Source: Streptomyces xiamenensis (GTDB lineage: Bacteria; Actinomycetota; Actinomycetes; Streptomycetales; Streptomycetaceae). Taken from it: DNA of 64,000 bases. The notes beneath the pieces are model-generated. The model did no database searches. It saw nothing but the letters and a program-made list of their open reading frames with translations, and had not been told where the DNA came from. The position numbers and the translations under genes are program-made. Position 1 is the first letter of the stretch. Every line of letters starts with the position of its first letter. Location: contig NZ_CP009922.3 in NCBI RefSeq assembly GCF_000993785.3, positions 5,580,001 through 5,644,000 of the forward strand, in the 5' to 3' direction. Below are positions 18,937 through 27,183 of the stretch, in pieces.

Positions 18937-19593
18937 CTACGGGTGAGCACCCTCACCCGATGACATGAGCACCCCGCCGGGCGGTTCACCGCCCGGCGGG
19001 CATCCCAGCTCCCACTCCAGCCCGTACCGGGCGAACAGCTCCGCGCGCAGCCGGTGCCCCGGCATCGGCGCCCCCGGCAGCAGCACCGCCACCACCGCGC
19101 CCATCAGCAGCGCGCGCAGCATCCGGTAGTCCGTGTCCGGATCGGCGGCCCCGTAACGCACCATCGTCTCCCGCAGCAGCGCCGCCAGCCGCTGCTGCTC
19201 GGCGCACTGGACGAACCCCTCCTGCTGCAAGAGATGCGCCATGTGCGCCCGCATCAGCACCGGCCGCCGCGCCGCGAGGCCCAGGATCGCGTCGATCGCC
19301 CGCGCCAGCAGTTCCCGGCCGCCCGCCGCGTCCGCGCACGGCGCCGGCTCACGCTCCAGCGCGGCGGCGAGTGTCAGATGCATCCGCCGGTGCACGGCGC
19401 TCTGCAACAGCTGCCGTTTTCCCGGAAAGTAGTACGACACCAGACCCCGGGCCGCACCGGCCCGTTCGGCGATGTCGCCCAAGGTCGTGGCCTCGTAACC
19501 CCGCTCCCCGAACAGCTCGGCGGCCGCTTCGAGCAGCCGCTCGCGCGAGCGCCGCCGCAATTCTTCATTGACCGATGCGCGGCGAGGGGACAT
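18937..19593 (-). CDS. TetR-family transcriptional regulator
   Basis: A 218-residue TetR-type repressor. The N-terminal helix-turn-helix is clear (RERLLEAAAELFGERGYEATTLGDIAERAGAA with GLVSYYFPGKRQLL). The C-terminal ligand-binding domain is of general TetR_C type and gives no ligand clue. The ATG at 19593 has GGGAG 7 bases upstream. A palindrome at 19611-19623 lies in its promoter, indicating autoregulation. The last coding bases contain two hairpins, one of which (18973-19000) may terminate the convergent LVIVD gene. Confidence 0.93.
   Translation of the reverse strand: MSPRRASVNEELRRRSRERLLEAAAELFGERGYEATTLGDIAERAGAARGLVSYYFPGKRQLLQSAVHRRMHLTLAAALEREPAPCADAAGGRELLARAIDAILGLAARRPVLMRAHMAHLLQQEGFVQCAEQQRLAALLRETMVRYGAADPDTDYRMLRALLMGAVVAVLLPGAPMPGHRLRAELFARYGLEWELGCPPGGEPPGGVLMSSGEGAHP
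18973..19000 (+). terminator. 12-bp perfect hairpin inside the TetR 3' coding end
   Basis: CCCGCCGGGCGG and CCGCCCGGCGGG pair perfectly around a TTCA loop. It lies 43 bases after the LVIVD stop but within the coding sequence of the convergent TetR gene, where it encodes a Pro/Gly-rich stretch. A second stem (GGGTGAG/CTCACCC, 18941-18958) precedes it. Confidence 0.5.
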
Positions 19594-19610
19594 GCTGGAC
19601 TCCCGTTGAC

Positions 19611-19623
19611 TGGCTAACAGCCA
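19611..19623 (-). promoter_or_regulatory. palindromic operator of the TetR gene
   Basis: TGGCTAACAGCCA is an inverted repeat of five bases with a 3-base centre, placed 18 bases upstream of the TetR start and next to a minus-strand AT-rich TATATT. This is the expected place for an autoregulatory site. Confidence 0.55.
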
Positions 19624-19687
19624 ATATACTCAGCGAGGACGCCGGACATCCGCCCCGGGGGCGGAGCCCTGTCCGGCAAGGACCGGT

Positions 19688-19720
19688 GGTATCGGGCGGC
19701 GCGGGGGACCGCCCGATACC
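19688..19720 (-). terminator. terminator of the HAD hydrolase gene
   Basis: GGTATCGGGCGG pairs perfectly with CCGCCCGATACC across a 9-base loop. It begins 13 bases after the stop of the HAD hydrolase gene and separates it from the TetR gene downstream on the same strand. Confidence 0.65.
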
Positions 19721-19732
19721 GCCACCACAGCG

Positions 19733-20428
19733 TCAGCCCACCAGCTCCAGCACCGGCAGCAGACCGTCGGGGCGCTCGGTCACCGGCAGGTGCTCCACCA
19801 GGTGCAGGGCACATCCGATCGCCGTCGCGCCCCCGTCCGCCCGCTGGTTGTCGCCCACCATCAGCGTGTTCCGCGGCAACAGCCCCAACTCCGCACAGGC
19901 GACCTCGAACAGCCGGGGATCCGGCTTCACCAGCCGGTGCTCGTAGGACAGCACCCAGGCGTCCACGTACCGGTCCAGACCGTGCTCACCCAGGACCGGA
20001 CGCAGATCCCAGCCGATGTTGCTCACCACCGCCACCCGCACCCCGCGCTCCCGCAGCCCGGCCAGCACCGGTTCCGTGTCGGGGTAGGGGCGCCAGGCGT
20101 CCGGCTCCATGTGCCGCTCGTACAGCGCGTCGTACAGCCCGGGGCGCGGCAGCGGTACGCGCCGGGCCAGCCCCGTGTACAGCGCCCGGTGCCCGGCGGG
20201 ATCGCGGTCCCGCTCGCGCCACAGCTCCGCCAGCTCCTCGGGCACCTCACGCGGTGCGCCGCCGCCGGGCAGCGCCCCCGCCTCCTCCAACTCCTGGGCG
20301 AGCCGCCGCGTCTCGCCGTCCGGCATGTCCACCCCGGTCCGCGCCAGGACGGTGCTCAGCCAGCGCTCCGCCGGTTCGATGCGCATGAGGGTCCCGGAAA
20401 AATCGAAAAGCACACCCTTGATCGCCAT
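19733..20428 (-). CDS. HAD-superfamily hydrolase
   Basis: The 231-residue protein shows HAD motif I FDFSGTL, motif II VVSNIGWDL, motif III Lys in LVKPDPRLF and motif IV MVGDNQRADGGA. The first motif has FSGT rather than DGT, so the second catalytic Asp (the general acid) is replaced by Ser; this recurs in some dehalogenase/2-haloacid-like members and may mean altered chemistry. The ATG at 20428 follows GGGGGAGGA by about 8 bases. The frame continues upstream to 20497 without homology. Substrate is unknown. Confidence 0.88.
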   Translation of the reverse strand: MAIKGVLFDFSGTLMRIEPAERWLSTVLARTGVDMPDGETRRLAQELEEAGALPGGGAPREVPEELAELWRERDRDPAGHRALYTGLARRVPLPRPGLYDALYERHMEPDAWRPYPDTEPVLAGLRERGVRVAVVSNIGWDLRPVLGEHGLDRYVDAWVLSYEHRLVKPDPRLFEVACAELGLLPRNTLMVGDNQRADGGATAIGCALHLVEHLPVTERPDGLLPVLELVG

Positions 20429-20708
20429 CCCCCGATCCTCCCCCACCCGCCGCGCCCTTCCTCCGCGCCGCACGGGTGCGGACCGCTGAGCGCGCACCCG
20501 GCAGCGGATCGCCCGGGACGATCCCGTACGGGGAGGCGGTGGTGAGGTGCGGTCGCGTCACCGGCCCGGGTTACCGGGCGCGCGCCGTCGGCTCGGGCGT
20601 GGCGGCCGCTCAGGCCGCGATGTGCCACGACGGGCCGGCTCCGTCGCGCCGGCGAAGCGTCCGGCCGGGACGTTCCAGCGAGTCGTGCGGTGTGTTCGGC
20701 CCCGGGGC
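20429..20708. other. intergenic region
   Basis: The 280 bases between the HAD gene start and the M56 peptidase stop hold no supported gene. Frames here lack ribosome binding sites and motifs. They presumably include the HAD promoter on the minus strand and the end of the M56 transcript. Confidence 0.4.
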
Positions 20709-21662
20709 TCAGCCGCCCAGCGCGCTCAGGCCGGGGGCGAAGGCCAGCAGCAGCGGCACGGCCGGAACCAGGGCGGCGATCGCCGTCAGCCGCAGGCGCC
20801 GGGCCGGAGTCAGCCGCCGGGACGGCGTCAGCAGGCGGTGGACGCGGTGCGGAAGCTGCGCGCGGTGGGCGGGGGAGGCGAAGACCCCGCGGTCCTCGTT
20901 CAGGCCGACCAGCGCCAGCGCGGTCGTCAGCCTCCCGAACCGCCGCGACGCGGCGTCGTCGGCCGCCAGCTCCACCAGCCGGTGCACCTGGTCCCGGAAC
21001 CCCGCGAACACCGGCACCCGCGGAAAACCCTCGGCCAGCGCGTCCGCGCAGTGCACCAGCCAGTGATGGCGCGCCCGCGCGTGCCCGTCCTCGTGCGCCT
21101 GGACCGCGTCCAGCTGCCGCCCGGTCAGCCGCCGCAGCGCCGCCGTGGTGATCACCAGCCGCCGCTCCGCGCCGTCCGTCAGCAGCCAGGCGTCGGGCCG
21201 CTCGCTCTCCAGCACGATCAGCCGTTCCCCGGCATCGTTCCCCGTGCCGCTCTCACCCGGCAGCAGCGGCGCCCGCTCCCGCAGCCGCGCCCGTCGGGCC
21301 CGGCGCGCCGCGCGCGCCTGCCGTACCTGGAGGGTGAGCATCACCGCCGTCCAGATCCCGCCCGCCGCCAGCAGGACGGCCAGCACCGCCGCCCACAGCT
21401 GACCGTCCGGCTGCAGCGCGTACGCCTCGATCACCGGCGCCGGGGCCGGCGCGAAGACATGGCCGCGCACCCCGTGCCAGGCCGCCGCCCCGCTGAGAGC
21501 CATCGCCAGCACACAGCACAGCAGTACGGCCGCCACCACGCACTGCCACACCCACAGCGCGAGCACCGGTTCGCGGTCCGGCCAGGAAACCCTGGCCAGC
21601 ACGCGCGGCGCCGTCGCCGCGGCGAGCCCACCCAGCACCAGCAACGCGAGCGCGATCACCAT
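20709..21662 (-). CDS. M56-family membrane metalloprotease (BlaR1-like peptidase domain)
   Basis: The 317-residue protein has hydrophobic segments near 1-25, 35-60 and 85-110 and a C-terminal one (about 295-315). The zinc site HEDGH lies in AVQAHEDGHARARHHWL. Related actinobacterial proteins usually sit beside a BlaI/MecI repressor and act as site-1-like or signalling peptidases, but no BlaI gene is present here. The neighbour upstream is a DUF5134 membrane protein. ATG at 21662 (MVIALALLVLGG) was chosen because it opens directly into the first membrane segment; upstream sequence reads as non-coding. Confidence 0.86.
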   Translation of the reverse strand: MVIALALLVLGGLAAATAPRVLARVSWPDREPVLALWVWQCVVAAVLLCCVLAMALSGAAAWHGVRGHVFAPAPAPVIEAYALQPDGQLWAAVLAVLLAAGGIWTAVMLTLQVRQARAARRARRARLRERAPLLPGESGTGNDAGERLIVLESERPDAWLLTDGAERRLVITTAALRRLTGRQLDAVQAHEDGHARARHHWLVHCADALAEGFPRVPVFAGFRDQVHRLVELAADDAASRRFGRLTTALALVGLNEDRGVFASPAHRAQLPHRVHRLLTPSRRLTPARRLRLTAIAALVPAVPLLLAFAPGLSALGG

Positions 21663-21726
21663 GCCCGTCAGCCTAGAGGCCGCCCCGCTCCCGCCCGGCG
21701 CCGGGGTGATCCGTCCCACACCGTCC

Positions 21727-22284
21727 TCACATGGACACCAGCATCACCAGCATCCCCAGCGACAACGCCAGCCGGCAGCCCGCCGCCACCTCCGGCGACC
21801 GTTCCGCCGGCTCCGCCCCGCCGCCGGCCACCGGTCCGGCGCCGGCAGCCACCGGCGCGGGCAGCACCGGCACCACCAGCGCACCCGTCCGCAGCGCGTA
21901 CAGCGCGAAGTACGCCAGCAGCACCCCGGTGAGCACCGGCACGCCGCCCGCACCGTGTCCCGCCGGGCCGAGCATCGCCAGCCCCATGTACACCATGGCC
22001 AGCGCCTCCACGACGTGGTGGGCCCGGTGCGCGGGCCGCGCCCGCAGCAGGGCGGAGCAGCCCGCCAGCACGCCGAAGAACACCACGTACGCCTGCCCCG
22101 GCGCCGCCGCTCCGGCCCCCGGCACCGCCATGACCGCCATGCCGAGGCCCATGGCCCCCTCGACGCCCGCCGGCCGCCGCGCTCCCCGCCCAGGACCCGC
22201 CGCCGCCCGGTACAGGCAGTACAGTCCGGTGCTCCCGCACAGGGCCACCAACAGCCACCCCACCACCACCGGTCCCTCGTGCAT
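21727..22284 (-). CDS. DUF5134 integral membrane protein
   Basis: This 185-residue polytopic protein has about five membrane segments, including VVVGWLLVALCGSTGLYCLY, AYVVFFGVLAGCSALL and a final LALSLGMLVMLVSM. The conserved His residues in RAHHVVEALAMVYMGLAML match the actinobacterial DUF5134 family. Function is unknown. GAGGGG lies a few bases before the ATG at 22284. It is 64 bases upstream of the M56 peptidase gene on the same strand, a pairing that suggests co-transcription. Confidence 0.82.
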   Translation of the reverse strand: MHEGPVVVGWLLVALCGSTGLYCLYRAAAGPGRGARRPAGVEGAMGLGMAVMAVPGAGAAAPGQAYVVFFGVLAGCSALLRARPAHRAHHVVEALAMVYMGLAMLGPAGHGAGGVPVLTGVLLAYFALYALRTGALVVPVLPAPVAAGAGPVAGGGAEPAERSPEVAAGCRLALSLGMLVMLVSM

Positions 22285-22392
22285 CGCACCCCTCCCGATG
22301 TCCGCCCCCCGTTCCCTGCCCGCGCCGCCGCCGGGCTACGAGGGCGCACGGAAGCGCGGGGAGCGCGGGGGAGTGGGCGGTGGGCACGCGCG

Positions 22393-22398
22393 TACGAT
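22393..22398 (+). promoter_or_regulatory. -10 element TACGAT giving a near-leaderless transcript
   Basis: TACGAT ends 8 bases before the GTG at 22407, so transcription would begin at or next to the start codon. This favours GTG 22407 over the upstream frame start at 22380, which would precede the transcription start. Confidence 0.55.
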
Positions 22399-22406
22399 GG
22401 ACCGCT

Positions 22407-22982
22407 GTGACAGCAGCAGCAGAACTGGTCTTCGCGACGGCGACCGAGGCCGATGTGCCCGCGCTCGTCGCCCTGGTGGAATCCGCCTACCGGGGCGAGT
22501 CCAGCCGCGCGGGCTGGACCACCGAGGCGGACCTGCTGGACGGACAGCGCACCGACCCCGAGGGCGTCCGGGACGCCATCGGCGACCCGGACGGCCTGGT
22601 GGTGACGGTCGCCCTGCCGAAGGACACCGGCGCCGCGCCCGCCCCGCTGCTGGCCTGCTGTCAGCTGCAGCACCGCCCGGACCCGCGGGGCCCGGGCGTC
22701 GCCTACTTCGGGATGTTCGCGGTCAGCCCCACGGCCCAGGGCGCCGGCATCGGCGCGGCCGTGCTGGCCCACGCCGAGCGGACGGCCCGTACCGTGTGGC
22801 AGGTGGAGCGGATGGAGATGCAGGTGATCACCGCCCGCACCGACCTCATCGCCTGGTACGAGCGCCGCGGCTACACCAGGACGGGGGAGCGCACCCCGTT
22901 CCCGTACGGTGACGAGCGCTTCGGCCTCCCGCGCCGCCCCGACCTCGAATTCGAACGGCTGGTCAAGCCGCTGGGCGGCTGA
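22407..22982 (+). CDS. GNAT-family N-acetyltransferase
   Basis: The 191-residue protein has a GCN5-type fold. It begins LVFATATEADVPALVALVESAY, has the central strand VAYFGMFAVSP followed by the acetyl-CoA loop TAQGAGIGAAVL (Q-x-x-G-x-G/A form), and ends with IAWYERRGYTRTGER. Its substrate cannot be told from sequence. No Shine-Dalgarno is present, in keeping with a leaderless message. Its 3' end overlaps the convergent glycerophosphodiesterase gene by 20 bases. Confidence 0.9.
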   Translation: MTAAAELVFATATEADVPALVALVESAYRGESSRAGWTTEADLLDGQRTDPEGVRDAIGDPDGLVVTVALPKDTGAAPAPLLACCQLQHRPDPRGPGVAYFGMFAVSPTAQGAGIGAAVLAHAERTARTVWQVERMEMQVITARTDLIAWYERRGYTRTGERTPFPYGDERFGLPRRPDLEFERLVKPLGG

Positions 22983-23649
22983 GTTCCGCCACGATCTCCG
23001 GCCGGTCGGTCACCACCCCGTCCAGGCCCAGTTCGCGCACCCGCGCCAGGTCATCGCCGGTGTTGACCGTCCAGCTGATCACCTCCAGGCCCAGCGCCCG
23101 GCACCGGTCCACCGCCTCCCGCGTCAGATGCGGCAGCTCCGCCGAGACCAGGTCCGCGCCCAGCTCCCGGGCCCGTTCCGCGGCGGTGTCCGTGGAGCGC
23201 CCGGTGACCAGGCCGATGGACTGCTCGGGCAGCAGGCCGCGGACGGTGCGCAGCGCCTCGTCGTGGAAGGAGATCACCCGCACCCGCCCGGCCAGCCCGC
23301 GGGCGGTGATGACGGCCGCCAGTGTCCTCGCCGCGGCCGGGTCCTTGATCTCGGCCTGCAGGGGCAGGGCGACCGCCTCGGTCACCTCCTCGAACAGGGG
23401 CACCCGCTCCCCGAGCCCGGCGTCCAGTTCGCGCAGCGCGTCGGCGGTGTGGTCGGCGACCGGCCCGGCGCCGTCGGTGGTGCGGTCCACGTCGGCGTCG
23501 TGCATCACCACCAGCGCGCCGTCCTTGCTCAGATGCAGATCCAGTTCGATGACGTCCACGCCCTCCCGCTCGGCACGGACGAAGGACCGCAGGGTGTTCT
23601 CCGGCTCCACGCCCATCAGCCCGCGGTGCCCGACGATCATGAGTGACAT
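22963..23649 (-). CDS. glycerophosphodiester phosphodiesterase
   Basis: This 228-residue TIM-barrel enzyme hydrolyses glycerophosphodiesters to glycerol 3-phosphate and an alcohol. Catalytic features are visible: HRG and PENT in GHRGLMGVEPENTLRSF, metal ligands ELDLHLSKDG with VVMHD, QAEIKD, and the C-terminal SWTVNTGDDL. No signal peptide is present, so it is cytoplasmic. The ATG at 23649 lacks a strong ribosome binding site; an ATG at 23640 is an alternative. It converges on the GNAT gene with a 20-base overlap. Confidence 0.94.
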   Translation of the reverse strand: MSLMIVGHRGLMGVEPENTLRSFVRAEREGVDVIELDLHLSKDGALVVMHDADVDRTTDGAGPVADHTADALRELDAGLGERVPLFEEVTEAVALPLQAEIKDPAAARTLAAVITARGLAGRVRVISFHDEALRTVRGLLPEQSIGLVTGRSTDTAAERARELGADLVSAELPHLTREAVDRCRALGLEVISWTVNTGDDLARVRELGLDGVVTDRPEIVAELSRPAA

Positions 23650-23839
23650 GGGGCCACCGTAGCGGCGCCCGGTGACGCCCCGCTGAACACCGCGCGTGGC
23701 TCCCGCAACACCCTCCAGGGCAGGAAAAGTTTCTGTCTAAACATGCTGCCACCGCATAATTTCCCGGATCTCGGCTTGATCGACAGACCTTCCCCGGATA
23801 CCGTGCAAGTACGCGAGGATCTTTTGTGGAGGAGTGATC

Positions 23840-25240
23840 ATGCCGGAAACCCTGGCCCCCACCACCGCCGAGGAGTATCCGCCGACCCCGGCGGCCCGCG
23901 TCGTGGACCACCCGGCCTGGCCCCGGCTCAAGCACGCCGTCGAAGCCGTACGCCCCGCCCAGTCGCCGGACGGCTCCATCGACTTCGACGCCGAGGGAGC
24001 CCCGCCCCGCGCCGCCGTCGAACGCGACATCGAGCGCGTCATCACCGAACTGCGGACTCTCTCACCCCTGTTGCCGCACGACGCCGCCTATCACCGGGCC
24101 CTGGAGAGCGACCTGCGCCGCTGGGCGGACGAGGGCTTCGGGGTCCCCGACTTCCTCGACTCGCTGCTCGCCTTCCGGCCCGCCGAGCACCGCGCCGACG
24201 GCCTCCAGCACCTCGTGCTGTTCCCCATGTACACCCAGAACGGCAACCCCGACCGCAACCTGGAAGCCGTCGTGGTGCGCGTCGTGTGGCCCGAGTGGCT
24301 CGCCGAACTGGAGCGCACCCGCTACGACAACCCGATGTTCCTCGGGATCACCTTCGAGGACTTCACCCCCGGCTACGACACCAACTCCGCCGTGCTGTTC
24401 CCGGAGACCATCGCGGTCCGCGAGGCCCCCGAGCGGTTCAGCTGGGGCGGCATCTTCTGCGACCGCGAGGCCGCCCGCTTCCGCAAGGTCGTCGCCGCCG
24501 CCGGCGAGGTCACCAGTCTCGCCCTCCCCGAGGACGCCCAGGGGCTGCTCACCGACCAGGAGCGCACCCAGCACACCTTCGTCCTGTGGGACATGATCCA
24601 CGACCGCACCCACAGCCACGGCGACCTGCCGTTCGACCCCTTCATGATCAAACAGCGCCAGCCCTTCTGGATGTACGGCCTGGAGGAGCTGCGCTGCGAC
24701 CTCACCGCCTTCCACGAGGCGGTCCGGCTGGAACGCGAGGGCCTGCCCCAGGCCCGCGACGTCCAGTACGCCATCCTGCTCGACCGGATCTTCCGCTTCC
24801 CCGTCACCGGCGCCCGCAACCGCAACTACGACGGCCTCGGCGGCCAGCTGCTGTTCGCCTACCTCCACCAGAACGGCGCGCTCCAGTGGACGGACAACCG
24901 GCTCAGCATCGACTGGGAGCACGCCCGCGCCCTGACCGTGCGGCTGCGCGAGGAGATCGAGACCCTGTACCGGCTGGGCATCGACCGCCCCAAGATCGTC
25001 CACTGGTTCAAGGCGTACGAGTTGGTCAGCGCCTACCTCTCCCCGCACCCCGGCTCGACCTGGGCCAAGGGTCCCGAGGCCCTGGACCTCAGCCAGCCCC
25101 CGCGCAAGCTCGTCGACGACGTCCTGCCGGACGAGTTCCCGCTCAGTCTGTTCTACGAGGCGCTGGCCAAGAAGCTCCGCAAGGTGATCGAATCCACCCG
25201 GGGCATCACGGCGGACACCACCGTCCGACAGGCGGCCTGA
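23840..25240 (+). CDS. DUF6421 family protein
   Basis: This 466-residue cytoplasmic protein matches the actinobacterial DUF6421 family as I recall it; function is unknown. Noticeable blocks are LVLFPMYTQNGNPDRNLEAV, FEDFTPGYDTNSAVLFPET and FVLWDMIHDRTHSHGDLPFD. The last has three His and an Asp that could form a metal or acid-base site. ATG 23840 has GGAGGAG 5 bases upstream. It is followed after 46 bases by an SDR and an overlapping threonine-aldolase-like gene, so the three form a probable operon. The family is often found with these neighbours in Streptomyces, which hints at an amino-acid-related role, but that is inference. Confidence 0.82.
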   Translation: MPETLAPTTAEEYPPTPAARVVDHPAWPRLKHAVEAVRPAQSPDGSIDFDAEGAPPRAAVERDIERVITELRTLSPLLPHDAAYHRALESDLRRWADEGFGVPDFLDSLLAFRPAEHRADGLQHLVLFPMYTQNGNPDRNLEAVVVRVVWPEWLAELERTRYDNPMFLGITFEDFTPGYDTNSAVLFPETIAVREAPERFSWGGIFCDREAARFRKVVAAAGEVTSLALPEDAQGLLTDQERTQHTFVLWDMIHDRTHSHGDLPFDPFMIKQRQPFWMYGLEELRCDLTAFHEAVRLEREGLPQARDVQYAILLDRIFRFPVTGARNRNYDGLGGQLLFAYLHQNGALQWTDNRLSIDWEHARALTVRLREEIETLYRLGIDRPKIVHWFKAYELVSAYLSPHPGSTWAKGPEALDLSQPPRKLVDDVLPDEFPLSLFYEALAKKLRKVIESTRGITADTTVRQAA

Positions 25241-25286
25241 CCGGGCGCCGGGCCATGATGGAAGAGCCCCGAGGAAGCGAGGGACG

Positions 25287-26060
25287 ATGACCGACACCGA
25301 CGCAGTGCCCACCACCGGCCCCCTGGACGGCGCGGTCGTCGCCGTCGCCGGGGCGGCGGGACCGGCCGGCGCCGCCACCCTGCTCAGCCTGGCCCGCGCC
25401 GGAGCCACCGTGGTGGCCGCCGACGCCGACCCCGAACGCCTGGCCGCCGCCGTGGACGCCGCCCGTTTCGCCCACGGCGGAGCCACCGTCACCGGTGACA
25501 CCGTCGACCTCCTCCACCTGGACACCGCCCGCCAGTGGGCCGCCAGGACCGAGAAGGAGTACGGGCGGATCGACGGCCTCGTCCACCTCGTCGGCGGCTG
25601 GCGCGGCTCGGCCTCCTTCGCGGACACCGACCTCGCCGACTGGGACGTGCTGCACGACCTGCTGATCCGCACCGTGCAGCACACCTCCCTCGCCTTCGAG
25701 GGCCCCCTGGCCCGCAGCGGCAACGGCCGCTACGTCCTGGTCTCCGCCGCCGGCGCCACCCGCCCCACCGCGGGCAACGCCGCCTACGCCGCCGCCAAGG
25801 CCGCCGCGGAGGCATGGACCATGGCCCTGGCCGACAGCTTCCGCAAGGCGGGCACCGACGCCGGCGGCCCTCCGCCGTCCGCCGCCACCGTCCTGATCGT
25901 CAAGGCCCTGGTGCACGAGGCCCTGCGTGCCGAGCGCCCGGGAGCGAAATTCGCCGGCTTCACCGATGTCACCGACCTCGCCGAGGCCGTCACCGGTCTG
26001 TGGAGCAGGCCCACCGAGGAAGTGAACGGAACCCGCCAGTGGCTCACCCCCCAGCCGTGA
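25287..26060 (+). CDS. short-chain dehydrogenase/reductase
   Basis: A 257-residue NAD(P)-dependent Rossmann enzyme. The cofactor loop is AVAGAAGPAGAATL, a variant of TGxxxGxG. The dinucleotide-binding Asp follows strand 2 (VVAADAD). The catalytic Ser is in YVLVSAAGA and the YxxxK pair in AAYAAAKAAAE. It starts at ATG 25287 with GCGAGGGACG upstream. The GTGA at its end overlaps the start of the aldolase gene. Substrate unknown; context suggests a hydroxy-amino-acid or related carbonyl. Confidence 0.9.
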   Translation: MTDTDAVPTTGPLDGAVVAVAGAAGPAGAATLLSLARAGATVVAADADPERLAAAVDAARFAHGGATVTGDTVDLLHLDTARQWAARTEKEYGRIDGLVHLVGGWRGSASFADTDLADWDVLHDLLIRTVQHTSLAFEGPLARSGNGRYVLVSAAGATRPTAGNAAYAAAKAAAEAWTMALADSFRKAGTDAGGPPPSAATVLIVKALVHEALRAERPGAKFAGFTDVTDLAEAVTGLWSRPTEEVNGTRQWLTPQP

Positions 26061-27121
26061 CCGACACCGACGCCCGCCGTCACCACGACCCAAGTGTGCG
26101 CGGCTTCGCCAGTGACAACTACGCCGGCACCCACCCCGAGATCCTCGCCGCCCTCGCGCTGGCCAACGGCGGGCACCAGGGCGCGTACGGCGACGACGAC
26201 TACACCCGCCATCTCCAGGACGTGATGTGCCGCCACTTCGGCGCTCGTGCCGAGACCTTCCCGGTCTTCAACGGCACCGGCGCCAACGTCGTCGCGCTCC
26301 AGGCGCTCACGGACCGCTGGGGCGCCGTCATCAGCGCCGACACCGCGCACATCCACGTGGACGAGGGCGGCGCCCCCGAGCGGGTGGGCGGCATCAAGCT
26401 GCTCACCGTGCCCACCCCGGACGGCAAGCTCACCCCCGCCCTGATCGACCGCGAGGCGTACGGGTGGGACGACGAGCACCGGGCGATGCCCCAGGTCGTC
26501 TCGCTCGCCCAGAGCACCGAACTGGGCACCCTCTACACCCCCGACGAGCTGCGGGCCATCGCCGACCACGCGCACGAGCGCGGCATGACCGTCCACCTGG
26601 ACGGGGCCCGGCTCGCCAACGCCGCAGCCGCCCTGGACCTGCCGCTGAGCGCCCTCACCACCGACGCCGGGATCGACGTCGTCTCCTTCGGCGGCACCAA
26701 GAACGGCCTGCTGTACGGGGAGGCCGTGGTCGTCCTCTCCCCGGGCTCGGTGCGCGCCATGCGGCACCTGCGCAAGCTGTCCCTCCAGCTCGCGTCCAAG
26801 ATGCGGTTCGTGTCCGTCCAGTTCGAGGCGCTGCTGGCCGGTGACCTGTGGCTGCGCAGCGCCGGGCACGCCAACGCGATGGCCGCCCGGCTGGCGGCGG
26901 GGGTGGCGGACATCGAGGGTGTGGAGATCCTCCACCCGGTCCAGGCCAACGCAGTCTTCGCCCGGCTGCCCCGGGAGGCCGCCGAGCGGCTGCGCAAACG
27001 CCACCGGTTCTACTTCTGGGACGAGAACGCCGGCGATGTGCGCTGGATGTGCTCCTTCGACACCACGCGGGAGGACGTCGACGCCTTCCTGGCGGCCCTG
27101 CGCGAGGAAATGGCGCGCTGA
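26057..27121 (+). CDS. low-specificity threonine aldolase-family PLP enzyme
   Basis: This 354-residue fold-type I PLP enzyme would cleave L-threonine/allo-threonine or another beta-hydroxy amino acid to glycine and an aldehyde. It begins FASDNYAGTHPEILAAL, carries FNGTGANVVAL, the substrate-side HIHVDEGGAPE, the PLP-Asp motif VHLDGARLANAA and the Schiff-base lysine in VSFGGTKNGLLYGEAVV. The GTG at 26057 overlaps the SDR stop, implying translational coupling. A strong hairpin follows its stop. Confidence 0.93.
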   Translation: MTDTDARRHHDPSVRGFASDNYAGTHPEILAALALANGGHQGAYGDDDYTRHLQDVMCRHFGARAETFPVFNGTGANVVALQALTDRWGAVISADTAHIHVDEGGAPERVGGIKLLTVPTPDGKLTPALIDREAYGWDDEHRAMPQVVSLAQSTELGTLYTPDELRAIADHAHERGMTVHLDGARLANAAAALDLPLSALTTDAGIDVVSFGGTKNGLLYGEAVVVLSPGSVRAMRHLRKLSLQLASKMRFVSVQFEALLAGDLWLRSAGHANAMAARLAAGVADIEGVEILHPVQANAVFARLPREAAERLRKRHRFYFWDENAGDVRWMCSFDTTREDVDAFLAALREEMAR

Positions 27122-27142
27122 GCGTCCGCGGCCCGCGCGTCA

Positions 27143-27175
27143 CCGCCCGCCCGGACCGTGTGTCCGGGCGGGCGG
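27143..27175. terminator. bidirectional terminator between aldolase and plsC-like genes
   Basis: CCGCCCGCCCGGAC pairs perfectly with GTCCGGGCGGGCGG over a 5-base loop. It lies midway between the two convergent stop codons at 27121 and 27184 and can serve both. Confidence 0.75.
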
Positions 27176-27183
27176 ACGCCGTG

